A stretch of DNA of 64,000 nt from GCA-002701455 sp964342575 (GTDB lineage Bacteria > Pseudomonadota > Alphaproteobacteria > Thalassobaculales > Thalassobaculaceae), in assembly GCA_964342575.1 (NCBI GenBank), contig CAYFGZ010000003.1, forward strand, positions 13,812 to 77,811. The letters run 5' to 3'. Below, one piece after another: positions 34,437 to 43,585 of the stretch; the stretch's first letter is position 1; every line of letters starts with the position of its first letter. The notes below the pieces were generated by a model, which ran no database searches, was not told the origin of the DNA, and was given only the letters and a program-made list of their open reading frames with translations. The translations under genes and the position numbers were made by a program.

Positions 34437-36809
34437 TTATGATGCCGATTTTCCATTTTGGATTGCACTCCATACTTTGGAGGGGGTCGCTGGCATAGCT
34501 ACATCCGTCACTCCCATATCAGATAACGCGTCGACAATCGCATTAATAACGGCTGGAGGAGATCCAATTGCACCTACTTCCCCAACTCCCTTTACACCCA
34601 GTGTGTTATGGGTGCATAAGGTGGATTCAGTGGCAACTTGAAAGTTAGGAAGATTATCTGCCCGTGGCATTGTGTAATCCATGTACGATCCGGTAAGCAG
34701 TTGTCCTTGATCATCGTAACCGCAACCTTCTAAAAGAGCTTGGCCAATTCCTTGGGCTACGCCCCCGTGCACTTGACCTTCTACGATCATTGGATTAATT
34801 ACACGCCCTATGTCATCAACAGCAGTAAAATTGACAACTTCGGTGACTCCAGTTTCGGGATCTACTTCCACCTCACAAATATGGCAACCGCCAGGAAACG
34901 TAAAATTTGCTGGGTCATAAAAGGCGGTCTCATCCAGGCCGGGCTCCAATTCGTCGTGTGGAAAATTGTGAGGTACATAGGCCGTCAAGGCTACTTCTCC
35001 AAATGCCATTGTCTTGTCAGTTCCAGAAACTATAAAATTTCCATCCTTAAACTCTATATCCTCCGGGGCCGCTTCTAGGCAGTGCGCCGCTATTTTAGTG
35101 GCTTTCTCTATTACCTTATTCGTCGCGCGCAATAAGGCTTCGCCTCCAACGGCAAGGGATCGAGAACCATATGTACCCATTCCAAATTGAACGTTGCCTG
35201 TATCACCATGATTAATCTCAACATTCTCGATTGGGATACCCAATTGATCTGAAACAATTTGCGCAAATGTTGTCTCGTGACCTTGGCCATGGCTATGGCT
35301 TCCTGTAAAAACGGTAACCGAACCCGTTGGGTGAACTCTCACTTCCGCAGATTCATATAGTCCAGCTCTTGCGCCTAGCGCACCGGCAACGGCGGATGGA
35401 GCTATTCCACAAGCCTCTATATAAGTCGAATAACCTAAACCTCTTTTTTTCCCTGAGGCTTCAGAAGCACTCCGCCGTGCATCAAATCCATTTACATCGG
35501 CTAGCTTCATGGCCGAGTTTAAAGTCGTTTGATAATCCCCACTATCATAGGCAAGTGCAACAGGAGTTTGATATGGAAACGCATCGGGTTCAATCATATT
35601 TCGTCGCCGGATTTCTACTGGATCCATTCCTGTTTCCCTAGCTGCTTTATCAACTATTCGCTCTAATAAATACGAGGCTTCTGGTCGACCAGCACCTCTA
35701 TACGCGTCAACCGGAACTGTCGTTGTGAAAATTGCTTTAACATTTGCGTAAATTACGGGCGTTTTATAGACACCGGCCAAAAGCGTTGCATATAAATATG
35801 TTGGTACGCTGCTGGCAAAGGTCGAAAGATATGCACCCATATTAGCGTAGGTTTCCACTTTCAATGCTGTAAAATTGCCTTCTTTGTCAAGCCCCAGTTT
35901 CGCATGAGTTACATGGTCCCTCCCGTGAGCATCGGTTACAAAGCTTTCCGAACGCTCAGCTGTCCATTTGATTGGGCGACCAATTTTTTCAGCGGCCCAG
36001 GTGATTATTGTCTCTTCCGCGTAAAGAAAAATTTTAGATCCAAAACCGCCACCGACATCCGGAGCTATAACTCTTAACTTATGCTCTGGAAGGGATAGGA
36101 CGAATGCCCCCATTAACAGTCGGATAACGTGGGGATTCTGAGATGTAGTATAAACTGTATACTCGGAAGTTGCTTTATTATATTCAGCAATTGCTGCGCG
36201 TGGTTCCATTGCATTTGGGATTAAGCGATTATTTACTATATCAATCTCTGTCACATGGGCAGCTGCCGATAGGGCGGCATCAACTGCTTCCTTATCCCCA
36301 AGCCCCCAATCATAACACTTGTTAGTGGCTATATCGTCATGGACTAGAGGCCCACCGGCCTCGGCGGCCTTCATATCCATAACGGCCGGTAAAATTTCGT
36401 AATCGACTTTTATCCGATTAGCGGCAGATTTTGCATTCGCAAGCGTATCTGCTATTACCACTGCGACCTGATCACCAACATGGCGAACCTTGCCTTGGGC
36501 TAGCACTGGATGCGGTGGCTCATGCATCGGTTCCCCATCCTCTGAGTGAATTTGCCATCCACAAGGTAATCCTCCCACTTGCATATCCTCTCCGGTAAAG
36601 ACGGCAATCACGCCGGCTGCACTTTCGGCATTTGAGGTATCTATAGCAATTATTTTTGCATGGGCATGTGGACTGCGCAGCATATAAGCATACGACTGAT
36701 CGGGTCGATTTATATCGTCGGTATAGTGACCCTGTCCTGTTAAAAACCGGAAATCCTCCAGCCGCTTTACGCTTGCTCCTATTCCTGAATTCGTTGCTCC
36801 ATCTGGCAT
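34437..36809 (-). CDS. coxL: Form II CO-dehydrogenase-like large subunit (molybdenum hydroxylase)
   Basis: The 790-residue catalytic subunit binds the molybdopterin cofactor. Visible features are PDVGGGFGSKIFLYAEE near residue 250, the active-site loop DAYRGAGRPEASYL at 35685-35705 in DNA, GSHSHGQGHETTFAQIV, and GVKGVGEVGAIGSPPAVINA with the catalytic glutamate near the C-terminus. The loop AYRGAGR defines form II; form I CO dehydrogenase has AYRCSFR with the copper-binding cysteine. CO may not be the substrate. I use the ATG at 36809, one base after the coxS stop; a GTG at 36824 would overlap coxS. Confidence 0.93.
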   Translation of the reverse strand: MPDGATNSGIGASVKRLEDFRFLTGQGHYTDDINRPDQSYAYMLRSPHAHAKIIAIDTSNAESAAGVIAVFTGEDMQVGGLPCGWQIHSEDGEPMHEPPHPVLAQGKVRHVGDQVAVVIADTLANAKSAANRIKVDYEILPAVMDMKAAEAGGPLVHDDIATNKCYDWGLGDKEAVDAALSAAAHVTEIDIVNNRLIPNAMEPRAAIAEYNKATSEYTVYTTSQNPHVIRLLMGAFVLSLPEHKLRVIAPDVGGGFGSKIFLYAEETIITWAAEKIGRPIKWTAERSESFVTDAHGRDHVTHAKLGLDKEGNFTALKVETYANMGAYLSTFASSVPTYLYATLLAGVYKTPVIYANVKAIFTTTVPVDAYRGAGRPEASYLLERIVDKAARETGMDPVEIRRRNMIEPDAFPYQTPVALAYDSGDYQTTLNSAMKLADVNGFDARRSASEASGKKRGLGYSTYIEACGIAPSAVAGALGARAGLYESAEVRVHPTGSVTVFTGSHSHGQGHETTFAQIVSDQLGIPIENVEINHGDTGNVQFGMGTYGSRSLAVGGEALLRATNKVIEKATKIAAHCLEAAPEDIEFKDGNFIVSGTDKTMAFGEVALTAYVPHNFPHDELEPGLDETAFYDPANFTFPGGCHICEVEVDPETGVTEVVNFTAVDDIGRVINPMIVEGQVHGGVAQGIGQALLEGCGYDDQGQLLTGSYMDYTMPRADNLPNFQVATESTLCTHNTLGVKGVGEVGAIGSPPAVINAIVDALSDMGVTDVAMPATPSKVWSAIQNGKSAS

Positions 36810-36810
36810 A

Positions 36811-37278
36811 TCAACCCCCCGCACTTTCAGCAGCTTCTTTTATTGATTTAACAATATTGTGATAACCGGTGCAGCGGCAGATATTCCCCTCTAACCACTC
36901 TCGTATTTCAGTTTCAGAGGCAGATGGGTGTTTGTTTACTAGATCAACCGCACTCATAACCATTCCGGGAGTACAGAAACCACATTGGAGGCCATGATTA
37001 TTTCGGAAAGACTCCTGCATTGGATGCAGTTTTTCACCATCCGCCAAACCTTCGATTGTGGTGATATCCGCGTCCATTGCCTGAAGCGCTAACATAGTAC
37101 AACTTTTTACCGAATTTCCATTCAAATGCACTACACAAGCACCGCATTGGCTTGTATCACAGCCCACGTGGGTCCCAGTTAATCGTAGATGTTCTCGGAG
37201 AAACTGAACTAATAAGGTTCTAGCTTCTATTTCTCCAGAAACATGCTTTCCATTGACCGTCATCGATACGGATGGCAT
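36811..37278 (-). CDS. coxS: CO-dehydrogenase-like small subunit, two [2Fe-2S] clusters
   Basis: The 155-residue iron-sulfur subunit has the plant-type cluster motif GCDTSQCGACVVHLNG with its fourth cysteine in KSCTML. The second-cluster cysteines lie in LQCGFCTPGMVMSA and EGNICRCTGYHNIV. Electrons pass from the molybdenum site through both clusters to FAD. It is the first gene of the S-L-M unit, and the 399-base gap upstream should hold the promoter. Confidence 0.94.
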   Translation of the reverse strand: MPSVSMTVNGKHVSGEIEARTLLVQFLREHLRLTGTHVGCDTSQCGACVVHLNGNSVKSCTMLALQAMDADITTIEGLADGEKLHPMQESFRNNHGLQCGFCTPGMVMSAVDLVNKHPSASETEIREWLEGNICRCTGYHNIVKSIKEAAESAGG

Positions 37279-37677
37279 GGCTTATTTCCCCCCTGTATAA
37301 TCAATACATATATAGCCTTGTCTGGGAGAAAATCGGTCCTTTAAACCACTCCGCAACGAACTTTCCCCCAATTTATCTTGAAACAGTGTCATTTGGATCA
37401 ACGGTTGGTCAAGAGATACATGGGGAAAATTTATCATTCCATTAAAAATTCTATTAAATCCATCGCCTGGAAACCAATATATTTTTAATTTTTTTCAATA
37501 AGTTAGTCTTTATTTTTAAAAAAAAACATTAGTAAAATTTTTGTATTTAATTTTCAATTCAAAGTTCCTGAAATAGGAAAAACAGCCTGATATCCTGGTA
37601 AAACTCAAAGTTTGTTCGCCTATCTACAAACTGACTTTAACCTTTAGAGGGGAAGTTTAAATAATTGGGCTCTTCAA
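37279..37677. other. Intergenic region between coxS and metA
   Basis: These 399 bases hold no coding frame I can support and no RNA gene I recognise. The middle (about 37480-37560) is very AT-rich with long T and A runs. A short inverted repeat, TTCCT at 37565-37569 and AGGAA at 37575-37579, is the only symmetric element I saw. The coxS promoter and the metA transcript end must lie here, but I cannot place either with confidence. Confidence 0.6.
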
Positions 37678-38595
37678 CTAATTCCCGATATCCTCAAGAC
37701 AGAATGGCGTAGTTTGATATAGATAATTTACCCAATTGCTAAACAATAGATGACCGTTTCCACGCCAGGTATTAATGGGGTCATTAGAGGGATTGTTTTC
37801 TGGATAATAATTGACAGGAATATTGGGCTTATCTCCGGCCTTTAAATCTCTCAGGTATTCCTGGTGTAGCGTAGTCGAATCATACTCAAGATGATTGAAC
37901 ATATGAAGATGCCGAAGACTAGTATCTTGTATAAGGCACAAGCCAGATTCTTTTGAGTCGATCAACACTTCTAACTGTGAAAAATTTTGTAAATCGCTAA
38001 CTCGGTTTTCAGTATGCCTTGAAACAGGAGTGGTAAACTGGTCATCAAGCCCATGCAAAAGAATAGAAGGTTTCTGGCGTACAGAATGTTGATATATACC
38101 GAATAGCTTCTGCCTAAGTTGGTATTTTGGTATTTTATAAAAATGATATAGTGCAGCCTGAGCCCCCCAGCATAAGGTAAACAATCCATGCACATGGCTC
38201 CGAGACCAATCAAAAATACTACATAGTTCAGCCCAATAGGTAACTTCTTCAAACGGGATTTGTTCTATGGGCGCCCCTGTTACTATCATGCCATCGAACT
38301 TTTCAAGGCGAACATCTTCCCAGTGTCTATAGAAGTCCAACATGTGTTCCCTAGATGTGTTTTTTGGTTGATGCCCTGTAGGCGCCAACAGTGTCATCTC
38401 TACTTGTAATGGGGATCCCGCTAAAACCCGAGCTATTTGAGTTTCTGTTTCAATTTTTTTTGGCATTAGGTTTAATAATGCGATTTTTAAGGGGCGAATA
38501 TCTTGACGTATCGCATCATTTTCTTTGATAAGAAGGACGCCTTCTTTCTCTAGGATGTCAGTCGCTGGCAAATCTTGTGGAATTTTAATAGGCAT
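37678..38595 (-). CDS. metA: Homoserine O-acyltransferase MetA (predicted acetyl-CoA-specific)
   Basis: MetA activates homoserine in methionine synthesis. With the start at 38595 the protein has 305 residues, the family length, and begins MPIKIPQDLPA. The catalytic residues fall on the standard numbers: Cys142 in FTLCWGAQ, His235 and Glu237 in FNHLEYDS. Residue 111 in TGAPIEQ is glutamate. In this family Glu111 favours acetyl-CoA and Gly111 favours succinyl-CoA, so homoserine O-acetyltransferase activity is predicted. The frame is open upstream to 38703 but that part is not conserved. Confidence 0.94.
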   Translation of the reverse strand: MPIKIPQDLPATDILEKEGVLLIKENDAIRQDIRPLKIALLNLMPKKIETETQIARVLAGSPLQVEMTLLAPTGHQPKNTSREHMLDFYRHWEDVRLEKFDGMIVTGAPIEQIPFEEVTYWAELCSIFDWSRSHVHGLFTLCWGAQAALYHFYKIPKYQLRQKLFGIYQHSVRQKPSILLHGLDDQFTTPVSRHTENRVSDLQNFSQLEVLIDSKESGLCLIQDTSLRHLHMFNHLEYDSTTLHQEYLRDLKAGDKPNIPVNYYPENNPSNDPINTWRGNGHLLFSNWVNYLYQTTPFCLEDIGN

Positions 38596-38734
38596 AATGA
38601 ACGTAATAACTTGATTAATTGAAAATATAAAGGACTTTAGATGTATTCGTTGTTTGAATGGTGCACATATTAAAAAAATTGGAATGGATGACCCTAAGGT
38701 CAATGATCATTATATAATTTTAATAGTTTACCTA

Positions 38735-39586
38735 TCACTCGTGGCAAAGTCCTTTGGAATGATGATTTATATGATCTTCTACGAAACTAGCTATAAAATA
38801 ATACCCATGATCGTATCCTTCGTGTCGTCGCAGTAGAAGATTCCTATCAACATCTCGACAGGCTGATTCGAAGAGGTGCGGCTGTAGTTCTGTTTCTAAG
38901 AAATTATCAGCAAGGCCTTGATCTATAAGAATTCCTGGGCCACTGGGATTTAATTTTACTAGTTCACAAGCATCGTAGTCACGCCAACGTCTTTCATCGC
39001 TCCCAAGATAATTAGCAAAGGCCTTTTGTCCCCACGGACATTTCATCGGAGCACAGATTGGGGCGAACGCAGAAACTGTCTTAAAAAGACTAGGGTTTTT
39101 CAAGTGTATCGTAAGAGCGCCATGTCCACCCATCGAATGTCCGAAAATACCAAGCCTCTGAGTGTCTATTGGAAAGGTAAGATCTAAAATTTCAATAATC
39201 TCTTTAGTTACGTAGCTATACATCCGATAATTTTCTGACCATGGAGATGCCTCCGCATCTAAATAAAAACCCGCTCCAGTTCCAAAATCCCAGTCATCAT
39301 CCTCTCCTCGTATATCTGCATCACGTGGGCTAGTATCTGGACAAATAAGAGCAATTCCCTTTAACGCCGCATAGCGCTGAGCACCAGCCTTTATCATGAA
39401 CGTTTCTTCGGTGCACGTTAGGCCAGCAAGGTAAATCAATCCAGGTACCGAAGCTTGATTTGTACTTGGGGGCAAGAAAATTGAAAAATTCATCTTTGTT
39501 TTCGTCTCACGCGATACATGAGAATAGAAGGTAACTTGTCCGCCAAAACAATCGTGAACTGAACGTTGTTCCAATTCTCTGGACAT
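38735..39586 (-). CDS. fghA: S-formylglutathione hydrolase
   Basis: FghA hydrolyses S-formylglutathione to formate and glutathione, the step after FrmA. From the ATG at 39586, which has AAGGGAG 6 bases upstream, the protein has 283 residues. The frame extends to 39661 but lacks a ribosome site there. It has the esterase nucleophile motif IFGHSMGGHGALTIH, YLAGLTCTEETFM, the aspartate in DQGLADNFL and the histidine in EGYDHGYYFI. It follows frmA closely and is cotranscribed with it. Confidence 0.94.
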   Translation of the reverse strand: MSRELEQRSVHDCFGGQVTFYSHVSRETKTKMNFSIFLPPSTNQASVPGLIYLAGLTCTEETFMIKAGAQRYAALKGIALICPDTSPRDADIRGEDDDWDFGTGAGFYLDAEASPWSENYRMYSYVTKEIIEILDLTFPIDTQRLGIFGHSMGGHGALTIHLKNPSLFKTVSAFAPICAPMKCPWGQKAFANYLGSDERRWRDYDACELVKLNPSGPGILIDQGLADNFLETELQPHLFESACRDVDRNLLLRRHEGYDHGYYFIASFVEDHINHHSKGLCHE

Positions 39587-39666
39587 TACTACTCCCTTGG
39601 ATATAGCCGAACTATGGAGAATGAAGGCGAATCCTGTTAGGTTATTGGAAATTTGATGCACATAGG

Positions 39667-40776
39667 TTAATAAATTACGACCGATCGTATCGATTCACCA
39701 GCATGCATTAAATCAAAGCCTTTGTTAATATCCGACAATGGCAAGGTATGGGTAATTAGATCGTCAATGTTGATTTTACCCTCCATATACCAATCGACAA
39801 TTTGCGGAACATCCCGACGCCCTTTAGCACCGCCAAACGCAGTTCCTTTCCAAACCCGTCCCGTAACAAGTTGAAATGGCCGAGTTGAGATTTCTTGGCC
39901 GGCTCCCGCAACTCCAATAATGATGCTTTCACCCCACCCCCGATGAGCGCATTCTAGTGCTTGGCGCATTGTAGAAACATTCCCAATGCACTCAAAACTA
40001 TAATCTGCACCACCATCTGTCAGATCTACTAAGTACGGTACAAGGTCACCGTCAACCTCGTTTGGGTTAACAAAATGGGTCATTCCGAACTTTTCGCCAA
40101 GTTTCTTTCTATCCAGGTTTAGATCCACACCCACTATCTTGTTTGCCCCTATCATTCTAAGGCCTTGTACAACATTAAGCCCAATTCCTCCCAAGCCAAA
40201 GACGACACAGTTAGCACCAGCCTCAACCTTTGCAGTATTTATTACAGCTCCTATTCCTGTTGTAACACCGCATCCAATATAACAAACTTTATCAAAGGGT
40301 GCGTCTTCTCTGATTTTTGCAACGGCAATTTCTGGTAAAACCGTATAGTTGGAGAAAGTTGAACATCCCATATAATGGTATATAGTTTCACTCCCCAACC
40401 TAAAGCGGCTCGATCCATCCGGCATTAAACCTTCCCCTTGTGTACTCCGGATGGCTGTGCACAAATTAGTTTTCCCTGACAAACAGGATTTACATTGGCG
40501 GCATTCAGGGGTGTACAACGGAATAACATGATCCCCTTTTTTTACACTGCTAACTCCTTTCCCTACCTCAACTACTACTCCTGCGCCTTCATGCCCTAAG
40601 ACAGAAGGGAAAATGCCCTCCGGGTCACCCCCAGATAAAGTAAATTCGTCTGTGTGACAAATGCCAGTGGCCTTAATTTCTACCATAACCTCGCCTGCTC
40701 TAGGACCTTCTAAGCTTAGAGTTTCAATACTAAGTGGTTTCCCGGCGGCAGTCGCCAGAGCAGCTTTTGTCTCCAT
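39667..40776 (-). CDS. frmA: S-(hydroxymethyl)glutathione dehydrogenase / class III alcohol dehydrogenase
   Basis: FrmA oxidises the glutathione adduct of formaldehyde with NAD. The 369-residue zinc enzyme has the catalytic zinc site GICHTDEFTLSGGDPEG then LGHEGAGVV. The structural zinc cysteines are in PECRQCKSCLSGKTNLC, IGCGVTTGIGAVINTAKV is typical of class III, and the NAD motif is VFGLGGIGLN. Downstream fghA completes the route to formate. In this window possible formaldehyde sources include methylamine released by a DDAH-type reaction, which is only an inference. Confidence 0.96.
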   Translation of the reverse strand: METKAALATAAGKPLSIETLSLEGPRAGEVMVEIKATGICHTDEFTLSGGDPEGIFPSVLGHEGAGVVVEVGKGVSSVKKGDHVIPLYTPECRQCKSCLSGKTNLCTAIRSTQGEGLMPDGSSRFRLGSETIYHYMGCSTFSNYTVLPEIAVAKIREDAPFDKVCYIGCGVTTGIGAVINTAKVEAGANCVVFGLGGIGLNVVQGLRMIGANKIVGVDLNLDRKKLGEKFGMTHFVNPNEVDGDLVPYLVDLTDGGADYSFECIGNVSTMRQALECAHRGWGESIIIGVAGAGQEISTRPFQLVTGRVWKGTAFGGAKGRRDVPQIVDWYMEGKINIDDLITHTLPLSDINKGFDLMHAGESIRSVVIY

Positions 40777-40868
40777 TGGATCCTCCTACGTTGAAAAAAA
40801 TCTCATTAAATTAAGGATTGTTACACTAACTAGATTCTCGGGTATTGAACGAATCAGTCCTCTACAGT

Positions 40869-41498
40869 TTATATTGAGAGGTGCATGGCAAATGCGACCA
40901 AAGTTCCTACAGAAATAATACCTAACAGCCATAATGTCCAATGTGTCCTAGGATACACGTTTTCTTCAGTTTCTTTATGATCTTCCATTTTATTCCCTTC
41001 TTTTGTTCCAGTTAATCCGGCTGTTGCCGATGAAATGTTAAAATTTTCGGCAACCGGAGGATCCACTATTGCAGCAAATTCATTGAAAAATTCGCGAGCG
41101 AGTTTTTTTGCGGTTGAATCTATCAATCTTGAGCCGATCTGAGCCAATTTTCCTCCTACTTGAGCGGTCACTTTATAACTAAGTTTTGTACCCCCATCTT
41201 CAGTATCGGATAATCGAATCTTGGCACCTCCAGATGCGAAACCCGCGGCACCGCCTTTACCTTCGCCGGAGATAGTGTAGGAATTTGGGGCATCGAGATC
41301 GGACAACTCCACTTCACCTGTAAAATTTGCCTTAACAGGGCCAACCTTTGCTGTCACAGCTGCGATAAAGGAAGTATCGGTGTTTTTCTCAATTTCTTGG
41401 CAGCCTGGTATGCAAAGTTTCAGTATTTCCGGGTTGTTTAACGCATCCCAAACTACCTGTCTCCCCGCGGCGATCTTATACTCTCCTTCTAACTCCAC
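40869..41498 (-). CDS. coxG: CoxG-like SRPBCC protein with C-terminal membrane anchor
   Basis: The 209-residue protein has the CoxG fold in residues 1-150, with MELEGEYKIAAGRQVVWDALNNPEIL at the start, CIPGCQEIEK and SGEGKGGAAGFASGGAKIRL. It ends with a linker and one hydrophobic helix (WTLWLLGIISVGTLVAFAM). CoxG is needed to attach CO-dehydrogenase to the membrane or carry its quinone electron link. Here it stands 3.6 kb from coxS, after metA and the formaldehyde genes, and may serve the form II enzyme. Confidence 0.88.
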   Translation of the reverse strand: MELEGEYKIAAGRQVVWDALNNPEILKLCIPGCQEIEKNTDTSFIAAVTAKVGPVKANFTGEVELSDLDAPNSYTISGEGKGGAAGFASGGAKIRLSDTEDGGTKLSYKVTAQVGGKLAQIGSRLIDSTAKKLAREFFNEFAAIVDPPVAENFNISSATAGLTGTKEGNKMEDHKETEENVYPRTHWTLWLLGIISVGTLVAFAMHLSI

Positions 41499-41573
41499 TT
41501 CACAAACCTTTCAGAATGCTAAAATCAGTCATTTTTTACACCTAGGTGCCTACAAGGACAAATACAAATATTC

Positions 41574-43292
41574 TCAATGGTGAGTGTAACTTATCAAAAG
41601 GACTAATAATAAAAGTGCCGAAATCCAGATAATGTTATTGCCAATGGCCGGTGTCCTGGCCAGTAAACCTTTGCCGGAACTAAGGTTTTTTGCGCAAGTA
41701 ATTACTTCATCGAGTATTCCAAGTGACCCTTTGCAAGCGATGTTATATCCATAATTAAGAATGCTTCCCGATCGGATTGCCAGTAGCTTTAGAAAGCGCC
41801 GATAGAACCAGTCGCTATCAAGATTAGTAGAATGTAACTCTGGAGGATATACCTTCGTTAACATTAAAACTGTGAAGGCGAGTGCGGAAAACATCAAAAG
41901 TTGAAGTTGATTGATTACATGATAGGTGGTGTAGGGTGCATAATCTACGGGAAACGGGAGCATCGCATACAGTGGTGCTGGATAAATCCCAATAACTATG
42001 CACAATGCCGCCGCGATGGCCATTGCTGTAAGCATTGGCCATGGGGCTTCTTTTGGCCGCAAACCACGGTCGTGAGCGAAGAAAGCGAAGTAGGGTATTT
42101 TTATACCCGAATGATGAAAAACACCTGCTGACGCAAACAGCAAAACTAACCAAATGCCCCAGTAACCTTCACCGGCAGCCGCAGTTAAAATCATTGATTT
42201 GGAGATAAACCCGCTAAACAAAGGAAATCCAGAGATAGATGCGGCGCCTACAATACAAAATCCAGTTGTCCAAGGCATTGTCTTATGTAATCCACCAAGA
42301 TCCGAACCGTTGCAAGTTCCTGTTCGTAATAGGACGGCCCCCATACTCATAAATAACAACGCCTTGTAGAGGATATGGCAGAAAGCATGCGAAATTGTGC
42401 CATTTAGAGCCATTTCTGTCCCAATCCCAACACCTACTACCATAAAACCGAGTTGGTTATTCAGACTGTAGGCCAAGACGCGCCGAAGATCATTCTCTAT
42501 TACCGCGTAAAATATAGGAAAGGCAGTCATAATCGCGCCAATCCATATTAAAATATCCGTTCCAGCATAAGAACGGGCAAGCGCATAAACAGCCAATTTA
42601 GTAGTAAAACCGGATAGAATTACCGTTCCACTGATCGTTGCCTCGGGATATGCATCTTGCAACCAATTATGGAGTAGGGGGAACGCACACTTTATACCAA
42701 ATGCAATTAGGATTAGAAGCCCCCCCGGGGCATCGAGTCCTAGTTTGGTAAAGGATACCGACCCTGTAGAGGTTATATGAATAAGAATCCCTGCCAATAA
42801 GATAACCCCAGCACCTATTTGTACAACTAGATACCGCATTCCAGCAGTATACGATCGATTGGTTCCGCGGGCCCATATTAAAAAAACCGAAGCAACAGCG
42901 GCTAGCTCGAAGAAAACAAATAGAGTTATCATATCCCCGGCGAATACCGCGGCAATAGCCCCTCCGGCGTAAATAAGTGCCATAGCCCTTTGCAATCGGT
43001 CGACATTATCTCCCAACGCATATAGATTGCCTAAAAAAGAAGCGATTAGGAAGATTATACCGAAAATAAGGCTCAGCGAATCTAGCCGAAAGGTTTCTAA
43101 TTGGTATTCCAGAAACGATATCGATCCAAATTGCCCCAAGTCCAGCGAGATCAACCATCCCACGAGAACGATAGGCAAAGCCACCGATAACGATCTGGAG
43201 ACAACCTTGGGTAAAATAGTGGTTAGTAATCCGCCAAGAATTAGCCATATTCCAGGATTTAAATAAAGGATTATATCAGTAATTACTGTCAT
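41574..43292 (-). CDS. mnhD: Mrp-type antiporter subunit D paralogue (third copy)
   Basis: This 572-residue polytopic protein of the proton-conducting NuoL/M/N-MrpD family is the last and longest of three paralogues here. The key transmembrane glutamate is in LFVFFELAAVAS (near residue 130) and the lysines in FGIKCAFPLLHNWLQDAYPEA and GFTTKLAVYALAR are kept, so ion translocation is plausible. A C-terminal extension of about 100 residues follows the core and ends in a hydrophobic helix. I use the ATG at 43292, with GAGGA about 6 bases before it, overlapping the small membrane gene by 17 bases. Confidence 0.88.
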   Translation of the reverse strand: MTVITDIILYLNPGIWLILGGLLTTILPKVVSRSLSVALPIVLVGWLISLDLGQFGSISFLEYQLETFRLDSLSLIFGIIFLIASFLGNLYALGDNVDRLQRAMALIYAGGAIAAVFAGDMITLFVFFELAAVASVFLIWARGTNRSYTAGMRYLVVQIGAGVILLAGILIHITSTGSVSFTKLGLDAPGGLLILIAFGIKCAFPLLHNWLQDAYPEATISGTVILSGFTTKLAVYALARSYAGTDILIWIGAIMTAFPIFYAVIENDLRRVLAYSLNNQLGFMVVGVGIGTEMALNGTISHAFCHILYKALLFMSMGAVLLRTGTCNGSDLGGLHKTMPWTTGFCIVGAASISGFPLFSGFISKSMILTAAAGEGYWGIWLVLLFASAGVFHHSGIKIPYFAFFAHDRGLRPKEAPWPMLTAMAIAAALCIVIGIYPAPLYAMLPFPVDYAPYTTYHVINQLQLLMFSALAFTVLMLTKVYPPELHSTNLDSDWFYRRFLKLLAIRSGSILNYGYNIACKGSLGILDEVITCAKNLSSGKGLLARTPAIGNNIIWISALLLLVLLISYTHH

Positions 43293-43575
43293 AGTAATCC
43301 TCACTTCGCATTATTAATGTGCGGAGAATCTTTGCCCCGAGGACCAATCCGACACACATAACGAAGCCATAAATAGCATAAAATCCAAACCAAGAATCAA
43401 TCTCAAACATCACGTGTTTATGGTAAAAAAAATCTGCTATAAAAAGGCCGGCACAAACAATGTATAGGGCATAGATAATAAGTTTCACGTTGCCTCTATC
43501 ATCCAACCAGTATTTTTTCTCCTCCCTTAATGGTGGTACTTGTTTTTCGTTAGGGTTATGCTCAGTGATGCTCAT
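43276..43575 (-). CDS. Small two-helix membrane protein in the antiporter operon
   Basis: The 99-residue protein has a charged N-terminus of about 30 residues and two predicted membrane helices (VKLIIYALYIVCAGLFIADF, FYAIYGFVMCVGLVLGAKIL). I cannot place it in a known Mrp subunit family. It lies between the second and third MrpD-like genes, 10 bases from one and overlapping the other, so it is probably an accessory subunit or assembly factor. Confidence 0.78.
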   Translation of the reverse strand: MSITEHNPNEKQVPPLREEKKYWLDDRGNVKLIIYALYIVCAGLFIADFFYHKHVMFEIDSWFGFYAIYGFVMCVGLVLGAKILRTLIMRSEDYYDSNY

Positions 43576-43585
43576 AATGAATTTC

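Noticed and set aside
38596..38734. SAM-II riboswitch upstream of metA as an annotated feature
   Set aside because: I could not align the known SAM-II core to this leader by eye; it is kept only as a finding to be tested with covariance models.
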